Source: Nephromyces sp. MM_2019
Taxonomy: Eukaryota; Apicomplexa; Aconoidasida; Nephromycida
Reading direction: 5' to 3'
Assembly (NCBI GenBank): GCA_015657535.1
Contig: JADHZB010000978.1
Span: forward strand, 1-23,057
DNA length: 23,057 bases
The translations under genes were made by a program, and so were the position numbers. Under the pieces are notes generated by a model. It was not told where the DNA came from. It searched no databases and saw only the letters and a list, made by a program, of their open reading frames with translations. This document shows, piece by piece, positions 8,601-15,923 of the stretch. Every line of letters starts with the position of its first letter. Position 1 is the stretch's first letter.

Positions 8601-10593
8601 GCTTCTTTGTTGCACAGAAAAACGCTCGTGTATACAGCATCAACGAAGGAAACTATAACTCGTTTACTGATGGTGTGAAAAACTTTATTGAGCTCTGCCA
8701 AGTAAGCTTATCTTTAAGTGTGTGTGTGCGAGAGGGTGTTATTGAAGGCATGACAACTCCAAATTATTTGAGGTTGCAGCGAAAACTTCCCACGGTCTGG
8801 CTTATGTATCTGCATGCTGCGTACATAATCTTTGTGATGTGAAGGCAGTGAATACACACAGTTATAGCTGCTCATCTCCTCTATGCCCTGAAGCTAAAAC
8901 ACACACACACGGCTATCATTGCTCATCCTTCTCGCATGCGCCCCCAGTAAGATACTTACCCATCTTGATATTAGTCGTGTGCGGCTTTTAAAGCCACCAT
9001 ACAATCCAAGGCTCAAATACCCTCTAATGAAGAGGATTCTCCTTCTAAAGAGAGAAAAGCACTCTCTCCATCTTTGAGTGTGTAGGTTGCTGAAGCTTGC
9101 CTTCAATATCACTATTCCTTCGGGGTTTTAATGTTATACACACCACCTCTAACGCACAATCAGCTATTGGCAACCCTATAGGGTTATGACTGTTATGCAA
9201 CTCACCTCTAGCACGCACTTAGCTACTCCTAGAGGTGTATATACAGTGAAATCTGCTCAGGATCACAGCTCCTACTCTCTGCTTCTACTTCAGGTTCATG
9301 AAAAGTTTAGCGCTCGATACATTGGAAGCCTTGTCTCTGACTTTCATCGAAACCTCCTGCAAGGTGGAGTATACGTTTATCCAGAGACTCAAAAAGGTGG
9401 GTGATGAATGCTTCTCTAATGTTTTGCCTTGTCTTGTGTGCTGAGGGTCAAAAATGGGCGAAATTCTCTGCAGAAAACTCCAGAAATATCTTTGCCGGTT
9501 GTGAACTATGTGTGTGTGTGTTTTTTTTTTTGTATTTTGGGGTTTTATTGTTGTGTGGGTGTTGGAGAGCGTCTTGCTTTGGTGTGTTGGTGTGTGTTTC
9601 TTTATGTTTGTGTGCGTTTCTTTATACATGTGTGTGTTGGTGTGAGAATGCGTGGGTGTTTTTTTATGTGTATGTGCATCTTTTTGTGCATGTTTCTCTT
9701 GTGTGTTTGTGTGTGTACTAATCTGTTTAAATGATTCTGTGCAGCTTTGTCAATCCATGTGTGTGCAACTTCATCTATCAATCTGTAGGTGTGTGTGTGC
9801 GCAATTTCATTCGCTTTTTTATACTAAAGCACACACTATCCATGCTTTACTGCAGTAGCATAACAACTCGCACTACTGCAGCTTTTTTCTAGCTTCTTCC
9901 CTTCACTCTGCAAACTTCCTTTGCCTGTCACCTTAATCCTCCTTCTTTTTGCTTTCCTTGATGTTGGAAGCTGGATTTTGGAAGCTTTTTCTTATCATTT
10001 TCTCAAAGCTCCTCCCTTCAGCTTCACATGAAGCTGCACATTCACATCGGAAGACAGCCTTGTGTGTAGCACACAACTTCATCTCTGCCGCCATCATCGT
10101 CTCAAATCAAATTATTTGCTTTTGTCGACTTTTTCTCCTTTTTTTTACCCTTTTTGATGCTTAGATTGGCAGTCTTCAGTAACTGCAGAATGTTAGTGCT
10201 TCTTTGCTTCTTCCTGCTGTATCACAGCCTGCTCGTCTGCTTAATTTACACCTGAAGATTCTAGAAAAACGCACCCACACACGCGCCTTTCCTGTCCATG
10301 CTGTTTTCGCTACAAAACCGCTTTTTTCAACAGATAAGCGTGGAAAACTGAGGCTTCTTTATGAGTGTAGCCCAATAGCGATGATCGCAGAAAAGGCAGG
10401 AGGAAAAGCTTCCGATGGAGTTAAGCCCATCTTGTCAATATTACCTCAAAGCCTGCATGAGAGAACTCCTTTAGCTACTGGAGTAATTAAGCTAGTCGAT
10501 TACTATGAAGAATGCTTAGCACAGTGTGCTGCGCAGGTTGGAACTGCGAAGAAAAAGCAAGAAAAGGAGCAAAAATGTGTTCCACCAGTTTAA
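5447..10593 (+). CDS. FBP: fructose-1,6-bisphosphatase, type I (class I FBPase), 5' end missing
   Basis: The enzyme hydrolyses fructose 1,6-bisphosphate to fructose 6-phosphate and phosphate, the committed gluconeogenic step, using divalent metal. Exons are 5447-5600, 6115-6223, 6991-7151, 7866-7955, 8618-8701, 9294-9396 and 10334-10593; intron phases are 0,1,0,0,0,1, all GT-AG. The joined 319 residues are collinear with bacterial FBPase from the [14 protein letters not shown] helix to the end. Key motifs are [20 protein letters not shown], the metal and phosphate site MDPLDGSSNID (split by intron 2), [22 protein letters not shown], and the family signature [13 protein letters not shown] followed by [11 protein letters not shown]. 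Only about 20-25 residues before [10 protein letters not shown] are missing, plus any leader. Oddities: the usual C-terminal FxGS/N near the end is TGV, a Lys/Glu-rich tail of about 20 residues follows, and the loop between exons 5 and 6 is several residues short. Introns are 514-937 bases and rich in TGTGTG. No other phosphatase family fits. Confidence 0.96.
5946..6114. repeat. about 45-base tandem repeat running into an FBPase acceptor
   Basis: Four drifting copies, marked by TTCACG or TTCATG at 5955, 6001, 6045 and 6091, lie in FBPase intron A-B. The last copy supplies the pyrimidine tract and AAG acceptor of exon B. Confidence 0.75.
6115..6223 (+). CDS. FBP: FBPase exon B
   Basis: The acceptor is TTTCTCTCAAAG and the donor is G|GTAGGT (phase 1). 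It encodes [19 protein letters not shown] and LMDPLDG. Joining to exon A gives exactly the family spacing between the FA and GI positions, which fixes this acceptor rather than the CAG inside AACAACAGG. Confidence 0.94.
6991..7151 (+). CDS. FBP: FBPase exon C
   Basis: The acceptor is CTGTGTTTAG and the donor is CTG|GTTAGT (phase 0). With the preceding G it completes the Gly of [17 protein letters not shown], then encodes [16 protein letters not shown] and YGSCTML. Confidence 0.95.
7193..7249. repeat. three 19-base tandem units in FBPase intron
   Basis: GTTGATTTCCTTCGTGTGT occurs at 7193 and again exactly at 7231, with a diverged copy (CCTGGTTTCCTTTGTGTAT) filling 7212-7230. Confidence 0.8.
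7866..7955 (+). CDS. FBP: FBPase exon D
   Basis: The acceptor is CTCTTTCGCAG and the donor is the perfect CCT|GTAAGT (phase 0). It encodes [20 protein letters not shown] and ends in LLFP. Length and spacing match the family exactly. Confidence 0.93.
8618..8701 (+). CDS. FBP: FBPase exon E
   Basis: The acceptor is CTTTGTTGCACAG and the donor is CAA|GTAAGC (phase 0). It encodes [16 protein letters not shown] and the helix ending FIELCQ. Confidence 0.94.
9294..9396 (+). CDS. FBP: FBPase exon F
   Basis: The acceptor is CTTCTACTTCAG and the donor is AAAG|GTGGGT (phase 1). It encodes [19 protein letters not shown] and [11 protein letters not shown]. The joint with exon E is about six residues shorter than in E. 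coli, in a loop of variable length; a small missed exon in 8702-9293 is possible. Confidence 0.93.
10334..10593 (+). CDS. FBP: FBPase exon G (last, with stop)
   Basis: The acceptor is CTTTTTTCAACAG. The exon encodes [28 protein letters not shown], the C-terminal helix [11 protein letters not shown], a tail [10 protein letters not shown], and a TAA stop at 10591-10593. Confidence 0.95.
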
Positions 10594-10611
10594 GTAGCTT
10601 CTATGCATGAA

Positions 10612-10790
10612 GATGGGGGGGGTGGTGAGTGAAACAGGGGGAAGGAATGGTAGAATAAGGGGGGTAGGGGGGTGGAGTAGGGGGAAGGAATGGGAGAATA
10701 GGGGGGGTAAAGTAAGAGAAACTGGGAGAATAAGGGGTGGTGACTAGTTTAGGAGGCGGAACTGGGAAAAAATGGGGTGGGGTAGCGAGT
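10612..10790. repeat. G-run cluster and decayed tandem repeat just behind FBPase
   Basis: Seven runs of three to eight G occur on the + strand at about 10615-10622, 10637-10641, 10659-10664, 10667-10672, 10680-10684, 10692-10694 and 10701-10707. They are embedded in a drifting unit containing AGGGGGAAGGAATGG and AGAATAAGGGG. The cluster lies 22 bases after the FBPase stop, on the sense strand. It satisfies the usual G-quadruplex pattern; whether it forms one in the transcript is inference. Confidence 0.75.
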
Positions 10791-10925
10791 AGACTAGTCT
10801 ACGATTTTCTTCAGCTTTCTTGGCATGTGTGTGCTTTCTGAAAGAAACTGATGCTTGTAATTTATTGGGGCTCCTCTTGCACATAGCTCTATATCTCTCA
10901 CTGCTTCCCCGTTTTTTTTTGCTAG

Positions 10926-11009
10926 CTGGTTGAGAGACTACATCGTTATTTTTGAGCTTGACGATATCTCTCTTGATAGAAGAGGGATAGTGAGAGAAGA
11001 GCAGAAAAG
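10926..11009 (+). CDS. candidate exon, unrecognised
   Basis: A strong acceptor (CCCCGTTTTTTTTTGCTAG) and donor (AAAAG|GTGAGC) bound 84 bases with a single open frame, phase 2 to phase 2. The encoded peptide is WLRDYIVIFELDDISLDRRG followed by IVREEQK. The splice sites are as good as those of FBPase. The neighbouring exons are not clear and the family is not recognised. A gene lying between FBPase and the WAPL-like gene is the likely owner. Confidence 0.35.
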
Positions 11010-13213
11010 GTGAGCAAAAACTTCTATAGAAAATTTTAAAGACTTGTATGATTTGAAGCTGGGCTTTTAGTGTGTGTGTTTGTGTATATCACATGACGTG
11101 ATGAATCTTGCAATATGGGGTGTGCTAATGTGTGTCTCCTAGTGTGATAAGTCCTGCGATGTATGGTTCACGCTTAGAAACTGCCTGAAGCTAACTTTGA
11201 ACATTTGCATTTACCCTCTGAAATGAGGGGCGCTTTGTGAGCGGTTATTCCGTGTGTTCTTCCTATGTGTAAGGTTTTGCATGCTTGCTTTTCCCCCATC
11301 TTCTTCCCACATTTCACCCCCACAACCCCCCTCCTCCTATTGATTCGCCCCTGCTTTGCTATCACACACGCCTTAACGACTTTAACTGGAAAGCACCCCT
11401 TAAAGATAAAAAGGGCTCTGATTGTACCTTGTAGTTCACTGCTATGCCATCTTCGATACCAGCCCGCACACACCAACTACAACTTCAGCAACACATACCA
11501 AGAAAAGGATATTTTCAGCAATTTTTTCGCCTAGAAGATGCTGCTAAAAGCCCGTTAACAAGAGGTATTATCTTCATCATAGATGCCGTAGAATTAGACC
11601 TCTAATGAAGACCTCTATAAGCGCCTTTGACATTCCCTACTTTAAAAGCAGCTTGGACGTGGAAAGGATTGCTACATTATCGTAGCAGCAAAGTTAAGGG
11701 GATGGGAAAAGCTCCCTCCTCCTAAAAAATTCGATTCAGCTTAAATTGCTAAAATTACTTAGAAGGAAGGATTTTACGCCTTAAAATATGAATCTTACAT
11801 TATGAATCAATTCTTTAGATATAGGCAGTTATTCCAGAAAAGAAGCTCTTTTTTGATGTTTCTTGTAGAGGGGCGCGTGTGTGGACAGAGGTGTGTGCGT
11901 GGAAAAATATCTCTACGTGTGCAGAGCGCTCCCTAAGTGTGTACACAAGCTGTGTGTGTGTGAACAAGCAGCAGCCCGCAGAGATATGAGAGTGTCTCAC
12001 GCTCATTGAAGGCGGAAAATCAGCATCATGCGCCGCATCATCGCATGGAATACAGAAATAAACAGAGCAGAAGCGCACACACAAAGCAGATGCGGGAACA
12101 CATGGATAAGGGAAACAGGCACTTCCCACACATAGACATGTATCACCCTACACACACATGATCCCAAACACACACAGGCATCATCCCACACACACAGACA
12201 TCATCCCACGCACGTACACACCATTTCACATACACACCCCACACCCAACACGCGCCCCATTACACACACACATCATCCGACACACACCACTCCCAACCCC
12301 CCCCAACTCCCCCACCACAATTCGTACCCCACTTCACAGCTCCACATACATCACCCCACCACAATCCAATACACACACCCCACACACACCCCACACACAC
12401 ACCACAACCAAGATCATAGACACACACACACACCCCACGGCGGAAGCAAACAACACACTATCAATCCCGTGTCTTGCAGGGTATCTCAAGCGTTTCCTTC
12501 CTCAAATTCTAATGTGTCGTCAAACGGAAAGTTCCTTCTACACAGTTTCTCATATACACGTGTGCCCGCTGCCTCAACTCTTCACGGCACTCCCTCATTA
12601 CGAAGATACCATCGTGTGTGTACGCTCACGCACACGCACTCTTGTGCTCGTATCTCCGCTGTTTTTTCTCCTATTTAAGCAAGAAAGGACTCGCTTTTAA
12701 GCAGTTTTCCTCTCCAAAAGTACCTTTTTGTGATGTTTAAGTTTCCTTCTTTGCAGAATTTTTCCCTGTACGTACACTGCTCAGTGTTTCAACATCCCCT
12801 TCTTCAGTGTGTGTCTCCATGCTTATGGCATCGCTGGAATCCCTGTCACCTTGATGCAGTAAAACTGCGCTGCTAATCTCTAAATTTACAGTATTTTTCG
12901 GGGTTTTTTTCTGGAGAAATATACTTGCAGGAAGAAATAATTTGTATGCAGGTTAGCTTGGTGAATGGGTGTGTGTGAGGGGGTAGTACATCAGACAGGG
13001 GGCTATAAAATATACCAATGTCTAGGAAGATAAAGCGACGTTTGGGAAAGAATCACATGATGGAACACGAAAAGATGAGAAAGTTCCCTTGCATTTTTGA
13101 GGAAATCTGAAAAGTAGGAAAGGATGTTTCCAGGTTATTATGAAGGGGGAAATGAGGAAACTCCAGTATAAAAACTGTTATGTTTGCTGTCTAATGGCCT
13201 TTTTATTCTGAAG
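11010..13213. other. no confirmed gene; TG-rich then CA-rich sequence
   Basis: Bases 11860-11970 carry TGTGTG on the + strand, and from about 12060 to 12450 the same strand carries CACACA. Long frames rich in His, Thr and Pro at 12158-12700 are translations of this repeat. A short frame at 11444-11605 contains a GTPase-like strand, described among the findings. Confidence 0.45.
12134..12450. repeat. CA-rich minisatellite with about 20-base CATCATCCCACACACACAGA units
   Basis: Near its left end, units of CATCATCCCACACACACAGA type recur several times. The array then becomes irregular CACACCCCA sequence with C-runs. Confidence 0.7.
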
Positions 13214-14041
13214 AATTTGCGCGTTTACAACTTTTTGATGAAACATTGTTGTTGCTTTGTGTGCTTCCCTCTATGAGACGTGAAATTCCATTTTTGGTGG
13301 TATCTCTGGCTGATTATGTTGCTTTGTTTGATGAGATTCACTAATGCTTAAAGATGAAGAAAAGGGGCGTACTGGGCGTATCTCAAGCATTCGATGTAGT
13401 GTGTGTAGCAATACATCTAACGATTCTCACCTATAGGCCTGTCTAAAACTAGTCTCTTTGCATTGGATTCACACGCTGAGAATTTTAGATGGTTTGAAGA
13501 GAATAGGTGAGTGTGAGAGCTTCACATTCCTCTTTGACTGTTTGCTTCGGTCCGGAGAGAGACGCAGGCATAAGGACGTGCAACATTGTGAAATAATCGA
13601 GTGTGTTGGGAAGCACACACACGTATTTATAAGTGCATTACTTCTTTGCGAGCAAATTTTTTAGGCGCACACACTTTGGAGGCACACTTCTTCATCAGCA
13701 TGCAGTCACACTTGTTCATTGGCGCACACATTTCTTCGTAGGCGTATAGCATATATATACGTCCCCAAGATGTATTGTCTGCGCATATACATCGAGAATA
13801 CACACTTTAGCAGCGATGTTTTTGCGAGCAGACCACACACACACCAACCCTTCCTGATATGGGAGATATTAACATGCACTTGTTTAGGACATAGTATGTG
13901 CATGAAATGATCAATTTATGTGTGCTTATCAACCTAATGTGCCAAAACCATCGTGTGTGTATGTGTTACCATGAGGTAGTTGCTGTTGTGCAAAAGTATG
14001 AAGCATTGATAGAAGGAAGAGAAGCATTCAGAAATAACTAG
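13214..14041 (+). CDS. candidate 3' exons of an unrecognised gene (chain A)
   Basis: Three + strand segments join with matching phases: 13214-13299 (acceptor TTTTTATTCTGAAG, donor GTG|GTATCT), 13437-13506 (acceptor CTCACCTATAG, donor AATAG|GTGAGT) and 13980-14041 (acceptor GAGGTAG, stop TAG at 14039). The peptide is helical and leucine-rich: FARLQLFDETLLLLCVLPSM, then REIPFLVACLKLVSLHWIHT, then LRILDGLKRIVAVVQKYEAL, then IEGREAFRNN and stop. The middle exon is also open in a second frame (LSKTSLFALDSHAENFRWFE), so the frame is not certain. The last acceptor is weak. No family recognised. It may belong with the exon at 10926-11009. Confidence 0.28.
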
Positions 14042-14130
14042 GTAATAGCCAAAAGCTATGTGTGTCTGCCTCCCAGAATCAAGTTAAGAGATGCGTGCAT
14101 TCATAGATATGCTAGAGAGCCGATGATGTC

Positions 14131-14223
14131 ACACAAACACACACACACATATACACACACACATCCACATATACACACACATACACACACATGCACACGC
14201 ACACACGCATGCACACACACACA
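14131..14223. repeat. (CA)n microsatellite with AT interruptions
   Basis: An almost pure CACA run is broken by ATACACAC and GCACACGC. It lies between the two candidate exon chains. Confidence 0.9.
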
Positions 14224-14275
14224 GGAACTCATGTAGGTAATGAAGTATTCTACACCATGTATATAGTAACTGCAG

Positions 14276-15383
14276 CAGGCTGAATGCCTTTAAAAGCTAT
14301 ATGAAAGCCACGACACTAAGAGCTTCATACCCTCTTAAGTTGCACTATATGCCGTTCTGCTGCGACATGCTCAAATGCCCTAGTAGCCTGTGTGTGCGTA
14401 TTCCAACAATTGATCTTGTGTGTGTGTGGGTTAATCTTCAGGAGAAGGCATGCTATTTTCCAATGTAAATCTCCAAAGGATGGAATCCTTGCTGCTAGAT
14501 CATGCTAACTCAGCTCAATGCTCTGCGTATAATCTGTGCTGCGTAATATAAAGTTGATGGAGGAGTCAATTCTCAAAGAAAGGTATTCTTGTTCAAGTAA
14601 AATGCTTGTGTGTGTGTGGAGTGTACTGCTCATTAAATATCCCCTTTGTGTGTGCCTGTACTCCTGGAGGTGTGCCAAAGAAGGCCCACTAAGTTGTAAA
14701 GACTATACTTTAGATATTGAGAGTGTGCTCATATCTGGATTTGTGGGAGAATATGGGTGTGTGCGTATGTGTTTAGTATATAGCTGTGTCTGGGAGTGTG
14801 TAGTTGTGTCTGGGAGTGTGTAGTTGTGTCTGGGAGTGTGTAGCTGTAAGTTGGCGTGTGTTTAGCTGTGTGCGGGTGAGCATGGGAACGTGTGCAGATG
14901 TGTATGTGAGTTTTGATGTCTAAACGAGCGTTTAAGTATGTTTGGTTGTCTGTGTGTTTGTGTGAGTGTTTAATTGAGTGTGCTTGTGTGTTTTTACCTT
15001 GGAAATATGAAAGATGTTGGCTTTTCCCTACAATATGACTGTCTATATAAAGATATCTTGTCTGATTTCAAGGAATGCTTAGTTCGTTTGTTTTGTTAAG
15101 CTGCCTCAGCATGCTTGACAAAGGGGTAAAGGTGCTTTTTGTGTGTTCAGTGTGGCTGTGATGCTCAATAGGCACTTTTGGTGTGTGTGTTGCAGTATCA
15201 GAAGGTGCTTTGAGCTCCATACGAACCTTTTTGAAGACTTAAAACCCTTTTATGCTTTCTACTATCTCGTGTTACTCTTTACAGTATGTTTTGCATGTTA
15301 TTCATGTTGTATGCATGTTAGCTAAATAGTGTGTGTTATTCAATCTCTTTAGGATTCTAAGCATCCCACTTGCTTCTTTATCA
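14276..15383 (+). CDS. candidate exon chain B, unrecognised; may be upstream part of the WAPL-like gene
   Basis: Five segments fit together in phase: 14276-14382 (CTGCAG to A|GTAGCC), 14442-14526 (AATCTTCAG to GC|GTATAA), 14670-14756 (TCCTGGAG to GG|GTGTGT), 15196-15283 (TGTTGCAG to ACA|GTATGT) and 15353-15383 (AATCTCTTTAG to A|GTGAGT). An ATG lies at 14301 in the first. Peptides are MKATTLRASYPLKLHYMPFC; EGMLFSNVNLQRMESLLLDH; CAKEGPLSCKDYTLDIESVL; IRRCFELHTNLFEDLKPFYA followed by the hydrophobic FYYLVLLFT; and DSKHPTCFFI. Composition is protein-like throughout, but I recognise no family. It could be a separate short gene or feed into the exon at 15652. Each segment is short enough to arise by chance; the phase agreement is the main support. 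Confidence 0.3.
14781..14840. repeat. three 20-base tandem copies
   Basis: TAGTTGTGTCTGGGAGTGTG occurs at 14801 and 14821. The copy at 14781 differs by one base (TAGCTG). A fourth, broken copy follows. Confidence 0.92.
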
Positions 15384-15651
15384 GTGAGTTTCTAACTTTT
15401 TTTTTATTCTCAAGGCAATCAGCTCTTTTCTATGATTTGATATGTAGCAGGAGGTTGAAGTGGTTGTTAGATATGCATCTGAAAAGTTAGCATAGATAAT
15501 ATTATCCGGCTTGCTTGCCAACTCTAGTCTTCACTGCTTTTCACTGCTCCTCTATAATCTTCAATGCATCGCACTAACCCTCACTAACCCTCCCCCAATC
15601 CCCACACCCACCCCTGCACACATTCCCTCTGCCCCCTCATCTTCTTCGCAG

Positions 15652-15784
15652 AGTATCTTCAAAGATTGATTTGATACGATATGCCGACCTCAAGAGTGAG
15701 GTATCTGCTGTACGTACAACGAGGACCAGGCAGAATAGGGGTTTTCCCTCTGTTCCTGGATCTTCAAGTAAAGGATCTTTCAAG
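15652..15784 (+). CDS. candidate N-terminal exon of the WAPL-like gene
   Basis: An excellent acceptor (CCCCCTCATCTTCTTCGCAG) ends at 15651. The frame that follows (phase 2) encodes SSKIDLIRYADLKSEVSAV then RTTRTRQNRGFPSVPGSSS, and can end at AAG|GTCATC (15784, phase 0), before a TAA at 15797. A phase-0 AG at 15908 would splice it straight into the large downstream frame. The VRTxRxRNRGxP segment resembles the basic RTYGRR-GIP start of plant WAPL as I remember it. The donor and second acceptor are weak, so the alternative is that this is 5' UTR and the protein starts at ATG 15924. Confidence 0.3.
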
Positions 15785-15923
15785 GTCATCGTCGACTAAT
15801 GTGTTGCTCAGGCAACGCACACACACTGAAATCCTGAAGCTGGGTTTTTTCTCTAGCCTCATATCAACCACCCCCCCCCACTTTTTGCGACGTCATTGAT
15901 ACAAAAAGGATCGCTATACGCCC

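Noticed and set aside
9401..9858. Several Cys/Val/Phe-rich + strand frames
   Set aside because: They lie inside FBPase intron F-G and come from TGTGTG runs.
12158..12700. 180-codon + strand frame
   Set aside because: It is mostly repeated HTH, HPT and TPP from the CA minisatellite. The remaining third has no recognisable domain.
15681..15899. 72-codon + strand frame directly before the WAPL-like ORF, in the same frame
   Set aside because: It is separated by a TGA at 15897, has no family motif, and competes with the better-supported frame 15652-15784. A sequencing indel in the nearby C-run could change this.
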